NCBI GenBank assembly: GCA_965661105.1
Contig: CBFICR010000004.1
Location: forward strand, 1 to 64,000
From: Eutrophocola sp965661105
GTDB taxonomy: Bacteria; Pseudomonadota; Gammaproteobacteria; Pseudomonadales; Pseudohongiellaceae
Direction of reading: 5' to 3'
Length of the DNA stretch: 64,000 bases
Numbering within the stretch: position 1 is the stretch's first letter; each line of letters opens with the position of its first letter. Shown here piece after piece: positions 34,656-44,542 of the stretch. The notes under the pieces were generated by a model, which worked only from the letters and a program-made list of their open reading frames with translations, searched no databases and was not told the origin of the DNA. The position numbers and the translations under genes were made by a program.

Positions 34656-35471
34656 ATGGAAATTCTGATGCCGGGTAAAAAACGCAATAGAAACAGAAGT
34701 GGCGCCAGCGTAAAGGTAAAAAATGTCAGACCACCTCGACAGTTCAATCGTGGTTTGTTGTGGAAAGTCATGTTTGCGCTGATTTTTGCCGGGGTGCTTG
34801 GCTATGGAGTGATGACTACGCCGAAGGTAGTGGAAACGGTTAGTAATCAGCGCGTGGAACATGTCCTTATTGAAGGAAAGGTTAACTATATTTCAGAACA
34901 GGAAGTACTGGCTGCTGTTAATAGTTTCATCAGTGAAAGCCTGTTGCTGGTAGATATGCAGGAAATCAAGAAAGTGCTGGAAACCATGCCCTGGATTCGC
35001 TCGGTAACCATACGTCGGGAATGGCCGGACACTATGGTGCTGAACATTATTGAGGAAAAGGCAATTGCCCGCTGGGGAGAAAAACGCCTGTTAAACCAGG
35101 ATGGCGCAATCATAGCTCCGAATAACATCATTGGTCTTGAAAGTCTGGCAATACTGTCAGGCCCTGCGGGGACTGAAAGGAAAGTGATGGAGCAATATCA
35201 GTTGTTCAGCCAGTTGCTGTATCAGCGGGGATTGAAAATTGCAGAGCTGGACCTGAACGAACGTGCTGCCTGGAAGCTGACTCTTGTGAATGGTGTGCAA
35301 GTCAACATTGGCAAGTCGCAGTTGATGGAAAAAATGAGAAGGTTTGTGGATTTTGCAGAAGCCTCCCTGATTGAACAGATGGATGAAATTGAATCAATCG
35401 ATTTGCGGTACACCAGCGGTATAGCAGTAAAAACTAAAGAAAATAATCTCTCAGAGGTGGTCTCGCTATGA
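34656..35471 (+). CDS. ftsQ: Cell division protein FtsQ
   Basis: 271 aa bitopic protein: a basic cytoplasmic tail (KKRNRNRSGASVKVKN), a membrane helix (about 35-55) and a periplasmic POTRA domain (RVEHVLIEGKVNYISEQEV) followed by the beta domain. FtsQ scaffolds FtsB and FtsL. The stop overlaps an ATG of the ftsA frame. Confidence 0.95.
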   Translation: MEILMPGKKRNRNRSGASVKVKNVRPPRQFNRGLLWKVMFALIFAGVLGYGVMTTPKVVETVSNQRVEHVLIEGKVNYISEQEVLAAVNSFISESLLLVDMQEIKKVLETMPWIRSVTIRREWPDTMVLNIIEEKAIARWGEKRLLNQDGAIIAPNNIIGLESLAILSGPAGTERKVMEQYQLFSQLLYQRGLKIAELDLNERAAWKLTLVNGVQVNIGKSQLMEKMRRFVDFAEASLIEQMDEIESIDLRYTSGIAVKTKENNLSEVVSL

Positions 35472-35509
35472 CCAGATTTCAACAAATGAATAAGAAGGAG
35501 TTGCTTCCA

Positions 35510-36742
35510 ATGAGTAACTTGAGTGGCGGAAATATGATAGTGGGTCTGGATATCGGGACATCCAAAGTTGTGGCCATTGTCGGCGAGATAAACGAGGAAG
35601 GCGGACTCAATATAGTCGGTATCGGCCGACACAAATCACGTGGCCTGAAGAAGGGCACCGTGGTGAATATTGAGTCCACTGTTCAGTCAATCCAGCGCGC
35701 AGTGGAAGAAGCCGAACTGATGGCAGGATGTCAGATTCATTCAGTTTACGCGGGTATTGCCGGCAGTCATGTACGTAGCATGAATTCACATGGCATCGTC
35801 GCAATTCGTGATAAAGAAGTTTATGCCGCTGACATTGAACGGGTTATTGATGCAGCCCAGGCGGTAGCGATACCTGCTGACCAGAAAGTGCTTCATATAT
35901 TACCCCAGGAATACATTATCGATTCCCAGGAAGGTGTGAAGGAGCCTTTGGGAATGTCCGGAGTGAGACTGGAAGCCAAAGTGCATCTGGTGACGTGTGC
36001 CACTAATGCTGCACAGAATATTGAAAAGTGCATCAAACGCTGTGGTCTTGAGACTGATGAAATCATTCTCGAACAATTGGCCTCGAGTTATTCAGTATTA
36101 ACCGAGGACGAAAAGGAACTCGGTGTTTGTATCGTTGATATCGGTGGTGGCACTACTGATATTGCTATTTTCACAGAAGGGGCAATCAGACATACCGGTG
36201 TTATTCCAATAGCCGGTGATCAGGTGACCAATGACATAGCAATGGCGTTGCGAACACCCACTGAACACGCCGAAGAACTGAAAATAAAGTATGCCTGCGC
36301 GTTATCACAACTTGCCAGTGCGGATGACATGATCAAGGTCCCCAGTGTCGGGGAGCGTCCCCCCAGGGAATTATCGCGTCAGGCCCTGGCCGATGTTGTT
36401 GAGCCGCGCTATGACGAACTGTTTCATTTGATTCAGTCAGAAATCAGACAAAGCGGATATGAAGAAATGCTGGCAGCCGGCATGGTCTTCACTGGCGGTA
36501 CCAGCAAGATGGAAGGTGTCGCTGAGTTGGCAGAGGAAATTTTCCATATGCCAGTACGAATTGGTATGCCCGTAGACGTGAATGGGCTGGTGGACATCGT
36601 CAGAAATCCTACCTATTCAACAGCAGTTGGTTTGCTTCTTTATGGCATGAAACAGGCGCAGGAAAGAGAAGGCAGTGTGGTCAGAGAGCCCGGTATTACG
36701 CTTTTTGACCGGGTAAAAAGTTTATTTAGCAGTGAAGACTGA
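35510..36742 (+). CDS. ftsA: Cell division protein FtsA
   Basis: 410 aa from ATG 35510, which has AAGGAG (35495-35500) nine bases upstream. A longer frame from ATG 35468, overlapping the ftsQ stop, is possible (424 aa) but lacks a ribosome site. Actin-like fold with MIVGLDIGTSKVVAIVGE, VDIGGGTTDIAIF and FTGGTSKMEG, and a C-terminal amphipathic membrane-targeting helix (ITLFDRVKSLFSSED). It tethers FtsZ to the membrane. Confidence 0.96.
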   Translation: MSNLSGGNMIVGLDIGTSKVVAIVGEINEEGGLNIVGIGRHKSRGLKKGTVVNIESTVQSIQRAVEEAELMAGCQIHSVYAGIAGSHVRSMNSHGIVAIRDKEVYAADIERVIDAAQAVAIPADQKVLHILPQEYIIDSQEGVKEPLGMSGVRLEAKVHLVTCATNAAQNIEKCIKRCGLETDEIILEQLASSYSVLTEDEKELGVCIVDIGGGTTDIAIFTEGAIRHTGVIPIAGDQVTNDIAMALRTPTEHAEELKIKYACALSQLASADDMIKVPSVGERPPRELSRQALADVVEPRYDELFHLIQSEIRQSGYEEMLAAGMVFTGGTSKMEGVAELAEEIFHMPVRIGMPVDVNGLVDIVRNPTYSTAVGLLLYGMKQAQEREGSVVREPGITLFDRVKSLFSSED

Positions 36743-36808
36743 GTAATCAGTCAAACAAATCATTAATTTTTTTAACTTCAAGGTGGAACCCAAAAGGGGG
36801 TAAATGAA

Positions 36809-37996
36809 ATGTTCGAAATAATCGACAATGTTGCTCAAACAGCAGTCATAAAAGTAATTGGTGTTGGCGGAGGCGGTGGTAACGCCGTGCAGCACATGAT
36901 TAAAAACACCATTGATGGTGTAGAGTTCATCTGTGCCAATACTGATGCCCAGGCATTGGACAGGATGGAGACCAAGCTCAATTTGCAATTGGGGGGTACC
37001 ATCACCAAGGGATTGGGTGCAGGTGCGAATCCGGAAATCGGCCGACAGGCAGCACTTGAAGACCGCGACAGGATTCGGGAAATTATTTCCGGCGCTGACA
37101 TGGTCTTCATCACCGCAGGCATGGGTGGTGGAACCGGTACTGGTGGTGCTCCGGTGGTTGCCGAGATTGCCAGGGAAATGGGCATTCTTACCGTTGCAGT
37201 CATTACCAAACCGTTTCCTTTTGAGGGTCGCAAGCGAATGGCTATCGCCGAACAGGGTATCAGGGAACTTGCAGAGCATGTTGACTCTCTAATAACCATA
37301 CCCAATGAAAAACTGATGGATGTTCTGGGTAAAGGAGCGACTTTACTGGATGCGTTCAGTGCCGCCAATGATGTGCTTTCCGGTGCTGTCAAAGGGATTG
37401 CTGATCTTATTATGCGTCCGGGCATGATTAACGTGGATTTTGCCGATGTTAGTACAGTGATGTCCGAAATGGGTATGGCAATGATGGGAACCGGTTACGC
37501 CAAGGGTGAGAACCGGGCGGTTGAAGCAGCTGAAGCAGCCATTCGCAGCCCATTACTTGAAGATGTGAATCTCCAGGGTGCCCGTGGCATTCTGATCAAT
37601 ATCACTGCTGGTGAGGATTTGACGCTGGGAGAATTTTCCCAGGTCGGCGATACCATTTCCGAGTTTGCTTCCGAGCAGGCAATTGTTGTGGTTGGGACTG
37701 TTATTGATCCTTCATTGAAAGATGAGTTGATTGTGACCGTTGTGGCGACAGGTCTGGGTGGGGTGCAGGTTGAAAAGCCTACCAAGGTGGTAGATAACAC
37801 AATGAAGAACCCCAGAACGGCTGATTTTCACACACTGGACAGGCCTGCTGTGATGCGCAAGAAGGAAGCAGTTAAAGCACATGGTGCCAGTGAAGAGCGG
37901 CAGGAAGAAAGACACTCCATGCCCAAGGCGGTTGGGGCTGATTCAGATATGGATTTTCTGGATATTCCGGCTTTTCTGCGCAAGCAGGCTGACTAG
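36809..37996 (+). CDS. ftsZ: Cell division GTPase FtsZ
   Basis: 395 aa tubulin homologue: IKVIGVGGGGGNAV at the N-terminus, GTP loop GGGTGTGGAP near residues 106-115 (with Gly where Ala is usual after the loop) and the C-terminal conserved peptide DFLDIPAFLRKQAD, which binds FtsA, ZipA and MinC. GGGGG lies upstream of the start. A small hairpin GACTGA/TCAGTC straddles the ftsA stop 60 bases upstream. Confidence 0.98.
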   Translation: MFEIIDNVAQTAVIKVIGVGGGGGNAVQHMIKNTIDGVEFICANTDAQALDRMETKLNLQLGGTITKGLGAGANPEIGRQAALEDRDRIREIISGADMVFITAGMGGGTGTGGAPVVAEIAREMGILTVAVITKPFPFEGRKRMAIAEQGIRELAEHVDSLITIPNEKLMDVLGKGATLLDAFSAANDVLSGAVKGIADLIMRPGMINVDFADVSTVMSEMGMAMMGTGYAKGENRAVEAAEAAIRSPLLEDVNLQGARGILINITAGEDLTLGEFSQVGDTISEFASEQAIVVVGTVIDPSLKDELIVTVVATGLGGVQVEKPTKVVDNTMKNPRTADFHTLDRPAVMRKKEAVKAHGASEERQEERHSMPKAVGADSDMDFLDIPAFLRKQAD

Positions 37997-38396
37997 TAGC
38001 CGTTAGTAGTTAAATAAAGATTGCAGGGTTCAGGTATTGGTTGTTTTTGGGCTGGAAGCAGAAAGTTATTTTACAAATCCCGTAGACACGGGGGCTTCGG
38101 CTATTGGTGAAAGTGCGGGTTTTTGGTAAGATGCGCGTTTTCCCGACAACCTTGCTCAAATACCTGCAAGAATATAATAAGAAGCAGCAGCAAAAGCATT
38201 AATAGTGGCAAAATAACAGCATTTGCAGCACTTTTTCTGTATCGGGTGCAATCAGGGTTTTTGCTCCAGATGTGATACAAGCCTCTTGCTTGCCAGACGA
38301 GCAGGGGAGTAGAAAGTGGCGTGAATAAAATTGTCGTGTGAAATGACTTTGGGGGTGAACGGTCATTAACAACCAAGGTAACAGTGAGAGCGATCA
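37997..38396. other. ftsZ-lpxC intergenic region (400 bases)
   Basis: No gene seen. It holds a small hairpin CCCGT-AGAC-ACGGG (38079-38092) without a U-tract, the predicted lpxC promoter and then an approx. 250-base leader. No strong terminator for ftsZ was found. Confidence 0.7.
38104..38132 (+). promoter_or_regulatory. Predicted lpxC promoter
   Basis: TTGGTG (38104-38109), a 17-base spacer and TAAGAT (38127-38132). It would give lpxC a long 5' leader of about 255 bases. Confidence 0.45.
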
Positions 38397-39308
38397 TTGA
38401 TTAGGCAACGAACTTTAAAGAATGTAATAAAAGCGACCGGTGTGGGCTTACATACCGGTCAGAAAGTCTACCTGACTTTGAGGCCAGCACCTGTCGATAC
38501 CGGGATAGTATTCACCCGGGTAGACCTTGACCCCGCCGTTCAGATACCAGCCCTGGCAGAAAACGTAGGTGATACCACCTTGTCATCTACGTTAATGAAA
38601 GGAGATGTGCGGATTTCCACTGTGGAACATCTCATGTCAGCCATGTCAGGCCTTGGTATAGACAATGCCTTTGTTGATGTCAGTGCTTCTGAAGTGCCGA
38701 TTATGGATGGCAGTGCCGGTCCCTTCGTTTTCCTGATCCAGTCTGCCGGTATTGAAGAGCAGAACGCTCCCAAGAAATATTTTCGTATTACTAAAGAAAT
38801 CACGGTTGAACAGGGTGACAAGAAAGTCAGTCTGAAACCTTTTAATGGCTTCAAGGTTGGCTATACTCTTTTGTATGATCACCCGGTACACCGAAAATTT
38901 ACCAAGGCAGCTTCAGTGGATTTTTCCAGCACCTCTTTTGTGAAAGAGGTCAGCAGAGCTAGAACATTCGGATTTATGCATGAATTCGAGGAATTGCGTA
39001 ACCGTAACCTGGCACTTGGAGCGAGCATGGATAATGCTATTGCTGTAGGAGATTACCGGGTTCTCAACGAAGATGGCTTGCGCTATGAAGACGAGTTTGT
39101 AAAACACAAGATTCTCGATTCCATTGGCGACCTTTATCTACTGGGAAAAACCCTGATTGGCGAGTTTCAGGGCTACAAGTCCGGGCATGCCCTGAATAAC
39201 GCGCTACTCAGAAAGCTCATTACCGCTGAAGACTGCTGGGAAATCGTGACTTTTGACGTTGAAGATGATGCACCAATTTCCTATCTGAGACCTGTTTTTT
39301 CTGGTTAG
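38397..39308 (+). CDS. lpxC: UDP-3-O-acyl-GlcNAc deacetylase LpxC
   Basis: 303 aa. The TTG start at 38397 gives MIRQRTLKNV, matching E. coli MIKQRTLK. Zinc and catalytic motifs are present: STVEHLMSAMSGLG, HKILDSIGDLYLLG and YKSGHALNNALL. It catalyses the committed step of lipid A synthesis. Like E. coli LpxC it ends in a short hydrophobic tail (about ISYLRPVFSG); whether this is an FtsH degradation signal is unknown. The TTG start may keep expression low. Confidence 0.97.
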   Translation: MIRQRTLKNVIKATGVGLHTGQKVYLTLRPAPVDTGIVFTRVDLDPAVQIPALAENVGDTTLSSTLMKGDVRISTVEHLMSAMSGLGIDNAFVDVSASEVPIMDGSAGPFVFLIQSAGIEEQNAPKKYFRITKEITVEQGDKKVSLKPFNGFKVGYTLLYDHPVHRKFTKAASVDFSSTSFVKEVSRARTFGFMHEFEELRNRNLALGASMDNAIAVGDYRVLNEDGLRYEDEFVKHKILDSIGDLYLLGKTLIGEFQGYKSGHALNNALLRKLITAEDCWEIVTFDVEDDAPISYLRPVFSG

Positions 39309-39446
39309 ATATGGTCTAATCCGTTCCTGAATTGATATTCACGTTGCTACTTTCGATGCCAGTAATGTTCTGGATGCAGTACGTGGAATCCTCAAGGCAG
39401 CTGTAACCTTCTAATATATATAGTAATTATCCATATTGCCCAAAAT

Positions 39447-40376
39447 ATGAAAATAATCATTGTCGATCAAAAGCATGGGGAGACGAAATCACTGGTCCTG
39501 AAAGGATGGGCCAGGGTTGCATTGTCCGTTTGCATGCTTGGTGTTCCGGTTTTACTTGGGTACTACGGTTTTCATTTATCAGCCCTGCGTAATGCTGATT
39601 TCTACAAGGATGAAGCAACCCAGTCCTGGATGGATGATCTGAAATCCCAAAAAGCCGATATCGAACAGATCCGCCAGGAAACGCTTGCGCAGCTGGAAGC
39701 ACTCACCTTGAGAATGGCCAATCTGCAGGCCAGATTATTGCGCCTCGATGCTCTGGGACAGCGTCTTACTGATATATCCAATCTTGATGATGGTGAGTTT
39801 GATTTCACCCAGACGCCTGCTGTAGGAGGTCCAACAGATCCAGATGCCGTGTCTGTTGAAGTCCCTGATTTCCTGCGTAACCTGGATGAACTGACCCGGG
39901 AAATAGAAGATAAACAGCAACAACTGGAATTGCTTGACTCGATTCTTTCGGAGCAATTAATACAGTCCAATACCTATTTGTCTGGTCGCCCAATTGCCAG
40001 GGGCTGGATTTCTTCCCCCTACGGCCGACGCATTGATCCTTTCACAGGAAAACAGGCCTGGCACCAGGGAATTGACTTTGCCACTGGCCGCACTGGCGTT
40101 GATGTTCAGGCGGTAGCCTCAGGTGTCGTTACCTACTCCGGTGATAAGCAGGGCTATGGTGATATGGTCAAGATTAACCATGGTAATGGTTATGAAACCC
40201 TCTATGCCCATGGCGAAAAATTACTGGTTAAGCCCGGTGATATAGTCAAGAAAGGGCAGATTATTGCCCTGTCCGGTAATTCAGGCCGTTCTACCGGCCC
40301 CCATGTCCATTTTGAAGTCCATAAAAATGGCCGTGTTGTCGATCCAGCCTCTTACGTTCATCGCACCAGCCGATAA
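39447..40376 (+). CDS. M23 (LytM) family zinc metallopeptidase, membrane-anchored
   Basis: 309 aa. A membrane helix (about 22-45) and a coiled coil (about 60-95, then 130-170) precede a LytM domain (about 185-305). The full zinc set is present: HQGIDFA (H-x3-D), and HVHFEV. It is probably an active DD-endopeptidase of the periplasm. It occupies the lpxC-secA gap where enterics carry secM; an M23 gene here is familiar from pseudomonads. Confidence 0.92.
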   Translation: MKIIIVDQKHGETKSLVLKGWARVALSVCMLGVPVLLGYYGFHLSALRNADFYKDEATQSWMDDLKSQKADIEQIRQETLAQLEALTLRMANLQARLLRLDALGQRLTDISNLDDGEFDFTQTPAVGGPTDPDAVSVEVPDFLRNLDELTREIEDKQQQLELLDSILSEQLIQSNTYLSGRPIARGWISSPYGRRIDPFTGKQAWHQGIDFATGRTGVDVQAVASGVVTYSGDKQGYGDMVKINHGNGYETLYAHGEKLLVKPGDIVKKGQIIALSGNSGRSTGPHVHFEVHKNGRVVDPASYVHRTSR

Positions 40377-40492
40377 TACTCCCGAATAATTCTCCTCCCT
40401 TTGGCTGTCACTAATAATTGCCAGCGCCATAGGGGTCGTTGGGTATATTTGGATACCCGGTTTCCTGAACACACTATGCAAGATTTTGACCT

Positions 40493-43255
40493 ATGCTTAC
40501 TAAAATATTTGGAAGTAAAAACCAGAGAGAAATTAAAAAACTGTCAAAAGTGGTTGATCGTATTAATGCCCATGAATCCGAAATACAGGCATTATCTGAT
40601 GAGGCGCTGAAGGCCAAAACCATTGAATTCAGAGAACGTTTCGAGAACGGTGAAAGCCTGGAAAAAATGTTGCCTGAAGCCTTTGCCGTGGTTCGGGAAG
40701 CCGGTGTGCGTGCCATGGGTATGCGACATTTTGATGTACAGATGATTGGCGGCATGGTGCTTTTTCACGGCAAGATTGCCGAGATGCGCACTGGTGAAGG
40801 TAAAACCCTGGTTGCCACCTTGCCAGCTTATCTGGGTGGCCTGACCGGGCGCGGTGTGCACCTGGTAACCGTCAATGAATACCTGGCCCGGCGTGATGCG
40901 CTCTGGATGCAGCCGCTGTATGAGTTTTTGGGACTAAGCGTGGGAGTGGTAGTGCCAAACCAGTCTCCCGAAGAGAAACGCGAGGCCTATCAGGCTGATA
41001 TCACTTACGGTACCAATAATGAATTTGGTTTCGATTACCTGCGAGACAATATGGCGTTTCGGCTGGAGGACAGATTCCAGCGTCCGTTGTCCTATGCCAT
41101 TGTTGATGAAGTCGACTCTATTCTTATTGATGAAGCCAGAACCCCGCTGATTATTTCCGGTGCGGTTGAAAATTCGTCCAAGCGCTATGTGGATATCAAC
41201 GCTCTGGTGCCTTTGTTAAAGCAAGTCGAGAAAGTCCCTGAAAAGTCCATGATTGAACGACGCATGGAAGAAGATATTCCTCTGGATGGTGACTTCATCG
41301 TTGATGAGAAGAGTCGTCAGGTTGAGCTAACGGATCCTGGCCACGAAAAAGTTGAAGACCTGCTGGTAAGTAAAGGCTTATTGGAAGAAGGTGAAAATCT
41401 TTACTCGGCTACCAATCTGACGCTTTTGCATCAGTTACAGTCAGCCTTAAGAGCCAATTACCTTTTCCACAAGGAAGTTGAATATATTGTGCAGGATCAA
41501 CAGATTGTCCTGATTGACGAACATACCGGCCGGACCATGCCCGGCAGACGGTTGTCAGAAGGATTACACCAGGCAATTGAGGCCAAGGAAGGAGTGCCTA
41601 TTCAGAATGAAAGCCAGACCCTGGCTTCCACAACTTTCCAGAACTATTTCCGTCTCTATGAAAAACTCGCCGGCATGACCGGAACAGCGGACACCGAAGC
41701 CTTTGAATTTCATCAGATCTATGGTTTGGACGTTGTCGTGATTCCAACCAATAAACCCATGATTCGCGATGATGCCAATGATCTGATCTATCTTACTACC
41801 GGTGAAAAACATCAAGCCATTGTTCAGGACATTATCGAGTTTCGTGATAAGGGAGCGCCAATACTGGTTGGTACCGCGAGTATCGAGACCAGCGAAATTC
41901 TCTCCAAATTCCTCAACAAGGAAAAAATTGAACACGCTGTCCTTAATGCCAAATATCATGAAAAAGAGGCGCAAATCATTGCCGAAGCCGGGCGCCCTGG
42001 CACTGTGACCATCGCCACCAATATGGCCGGTCGTGGTACTGACATTGTGTTGGGTGGCCGTTGGGAATCCGAGGTAGCTGCACTGAAAGATGCAACACCT
42101 GAGCAGATTGATAAAATCAAGGCCGACTGGCAGAAGCGACATGACCAGGTCATAGAAGCCGGTGGTCTGCATATAATTGGTACAGAACGACATGAATCAC
42201 GTCGTATTGATAATCAATTGCGAGGTCGTGCCGGCAGACAGGGAGATCCTGGCTACTCACGTTTCTATCTATCTCTTGAAGATAACCTGATGAGGATTTT
42301 TGCGTCAGACAAGGTGGGTGCCCTTATGCGGCGACTGGGTATGGGCGAAGGGGAAGCTATCGAACACAAGATGGTGACCAATTCCATAGAAAAAGCCCAG
42401 CGCAAGGTTGAAGGCAGAAACTTTGATATTCGCAAGCAGTTGCTTGAATACGATGATGTAGCCAATGACCAGCGACAGATTGTTTACCAACGCCGTAATG
42501 AATTGATGGAAATCGATGATATCAGTAATGTCATTGAAACCATGCGTGAAGGGGTTATCCAGGAACACATCAGTCTGTATATACCGCCACAAAGCCTGGA
42601 AGAGCAGTGGGATATTGCCGGTCTGGAACAATCACTGGAAGGGGAGTTCGGCATCAAGTTGACTATCCAGCAATGGCTGGATGATGACAATACGCTCTAT
42701 GAAGAGTCGCTGCGTGCCCGCATCCTGGAAGAAATTGTTAAAAGCTACAATGAAAAATGTGCTTTGGTTGGCGAAAACATGCGTGTGTTCGAGAAGCAGA
42801 TTACCCTGCAGATTCTCGATACGCTTTGGAAAGAACACCTGAGTCAAATGGATAGTCTGCGGCAGGGTATTGGTCTGCGCGGCTATGGTGGGAAAAATCC
42901 AAAGCAGGAATACAAGCGTGAAGCCTATGCCCTGTTTGAAGAACTGCTGAATAATCTGCAGCACGAAGTCGTCAAGTTTCTAAGTCTGGTGCAAATCAAG
43001 CAGGATGAATCTGCCGATGCTATAGAGCGCAAGCGCATCCAGGAGCAGCAAAAGGAAAGGACTAATCTTGTGCATCAGAATGCGGCTGCACTGGCGGCTG
43101 ATAATGCCGAAGGTGCAGACGGCCAAACCTCAGCAGCAGAAGCAGCACAACAGCAAACACCCTATACACGCGAAGGTCAGAAAGTAGGTCGCAATGAGCC
43201 CTGTCCTTGTGGTTCTGGTAAAAAATACAAGCAATGTCACGGTAAGCTGGACTAG
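40493..43255 (+). CDS. secA: Preprotein translocase ATPase SecA
   Basis: 920 aa. Walker A MRTGEGKTLVA (about 100-110), Walker B VDEVDSILIDEARTP, the GTDIVLGG motif of the second nucleotide domain, and a C-terminal zinc-binding tail with CPCGSGKKYKQCHG preceded by an Ala/Gln-rich linker. It drives proteins through SecYEG. No secM-like arrest peptide gene lies upstream. Confidence 0.98.
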   Translation: MLTKIFGSKNQREIKKLSKVVDRINAHESEIQALSDEALKAKTIEFRERFENGESLEKMLPEAFAVVREAGVRAMGMRHFDVQMIGGMVLFHGKIAEMRTGEGKTLVATLPAYLGGLTGRGVHLVTVNEYLARRDALWMQPLYEFLGLSVGVVVPNQSPEEKREAYQADITYGTNNEFGFDYLRDNMAFRLEDRFQRPLSYAIVDEVDSILIDEARTPLIISGAVENSSKRYVDINALVPLLKQVEKVPEKSMIERRMEEDIPLDGDFIVDEKSRQVELTDPGHEKVEDLLVSKGLLEEGENLYSATNLTLLHQLQSALRANYLFHKEVEYIVQDQQIVLIDEHTGRTMPGRRLSEGLHQAIEAKEGVPIQNESQTLASTTFQNYFRLYEKLAGMTGTADTEAFEFHQIYGLDVVVIPTNKPMIRDDANDLIYLTTGEKHQAIVQDIIEFRDKGAPILVGTASIETSEILSKFLNKEKIEHAVLNAKYHEKEAQIIAEAGRPGTVTIATNMAGRGTDIVLGGRWESEVAALKDATPEQIDKIKADWQKRHDQVIEAGGLHIIGTERHESRRIDNQLRGRAGRQGDPGYSRFYLSLEDNLMRIFASDKVGALMRRLGMGEGEAIEHKMVTNSIEKAQRKVEGRNFDIRKQLLEYDDVANDQRQIVYQRRNELMEIDDISNVIETMREGVIQEHISLYIPPQSLEEQWDIAGLEQSLEGEFGIKLTIQQWLDDDNTLYEESLRARILEEIVKSYNEKCALVGENMRVFEKQITLQILDTLWKEHLSQMDSLRQGIGLRGYGGKNPKQEYKREAYALFEELLNNLQHEVVKFLSLVQIKQDESADAIERKRIQEQQKERTNLVHQNAAALAADNAEGADGQTSAAEAAQQQTPYTREGQKVGRNEPCPCGSGKKYKQCHGKLD

Positions 43256-43336
43256 GGCAATTGTGTGCCAGAGCGGAACAGCCGGCCTGGAATCATCGCA
43301 AGCCTGGCAAGATGAGAGCGTTACAGGAAAGAAATT

Positions 43337-44542
43337 ATGGCAGTGGGAAATGGTGATTTAGGGGTTCTTCATCCAGTGCCGGGAATTACCATGGCAGCCG
43401 TATCTGCCGGTATAAAGAAGCCCGGCCGGCTGGACTGTGTGGTTTTTTCGCTGGGTGATTCTGCCTGTGTTGCAGGGTCATTTACCCGCAATGCTTTTTG
43501 CGCCGCACCGGTTACGCTTTGCAAACAGCATCTTGCCATTACTTCCCCTCATTATTTTGTTATCAATACCGGAAATGCCAATGCGGGTACTGGCAAGACG
43601 GGTATGGAAAATGCCCGCCGGGTATGTCTTGAAATTGCTGAACTGAAATCTTTGCCAGTGAATACCATATTGCCTTTTTCCACTGGCGTAATTGGTGTAC
43701 AGCTTCCTGTTGAAAAAATCACTGATGTATTGCCAGAGGCGCTTGGTCAGTTGCAGGAAGACAAATGGCTGGATTGTGCCAAAGGTATTATGACCACAGA
43801 TACCCGCCCCAAGGGAGCCTCGGTGCAGGTCGAAATAGATGGAAAAACAGTGACCATTACCGGCATCGCGAAAGGCGCCGGGATGATAAAGCCGAATATG
43901 GCGACCATGCTGGCCTTTGTATTCACCGATGCAAAAATCGAGACAAAATCGCTACAGGCAATGCTCGACCTTGTGGTGAACAAGTCCTTTAACCGAATTA
44001 CTGTGGACAGTGATACGTCCACTAATGACAGTTGCCTGCTGGTGTCATCTGGCATAAGCGACGTTCAGGTTGATGAAAATAATGCCAGGTTTATGGCTGC
44101 CCTGAGCTCAGTTTTTGTTAGTTTGGCCCATGGCCTTGTCAGGGATGCTGAAGGCGCTACAAAATTTGTCACCATAAGCATAGAGGAAGGCGCTAATCAG
44201 CAAGAATGTCTGCAGTTAGCGTATACCGTTGCTGAATCACCACTGGTGAAAACCGCCCTGTTTGCTTCAGATCCAAACTGGGGCAGAATTCTTGCCGCTA
44301 CCGGACGCGCCGGTATTGAGGCACTGGATATAGAGAAAGTCGCTATTTATCTCGATGATGTGTGTATTGTCGAGAATGGTGCTGTTGCCGCCAGCTATAC
44401 AGAAGCCGCCGGGCAAAAGGTGATGGAGCAGGAAGAAATTACCATTCGTATTTCGCTGGGTCGGGGCAAATGTTCCGAAACTGTCTGGACCAGTGATCTT
44501 TCCCATGACTATGTCACTATTAATGCCGAATACCGAACCTGA
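43337..44542 (+). CDS. argJ: Glutamate N-acetyltransferase / amino-acid acetyltransferase ArgJ
   Basis: 401 aa. The precursor cleaves itself before the nucleophile threonine in KPNMATMLAF (near residue 190), giving alpha and beta chains. Other marks are VINTGNANAGTG, GIAKGAGMIKPN and the C-terminal ending VTINAEYRT. It recycles acetyl groups in arginine synthesis. Start preceded by AGGAAAG. Between secA and mutT, as in pseudomonads. Confidence 0.96.
   Translation: MAVGNGDLGVLHPVPGITMAAVSAGIKKPGRLDCVVFSLGDSACVAGSFTRNAFCAAPVTLCKQHLAITSPHYFVINTGNANAGTGKTGMENARRVCLEIAELKSLPVNTILPFSTGVIGVQLPVEKITDVLPEALGQLQEDKWLDCAKGIMTTDTRPKGASVQVEIDGKTVTITGIAKGAGMIKPNMATMLAFVFTDAKIETKSLQAMLDLVVNKSFNRITVDSDTSTNDSCLLVSSGISDVQVDENNARFMAALSSVFVSLAHGLVRDAEGATKFVTISIEEGANQQECLQLAYTVAESPLVKTALFASDPNWGRILAATGRAGIEALDIEKVAIYLDDVCIVENGAVAASYTEAAGQKVMEQEEITIRISLGRGKCSETVWTSDLSHDYVTINAEYRT

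Noticed and set aside
38079..38092. Hairpin after ftsZ as a terminator
   Set aside because: Only a five-base stem and no U-tract follows.
39309..40492. secM-type arrest peptide before secA
   Set aside because: The gap holds an M23 peptidase and no short secreted frame with an arrest motif was found.
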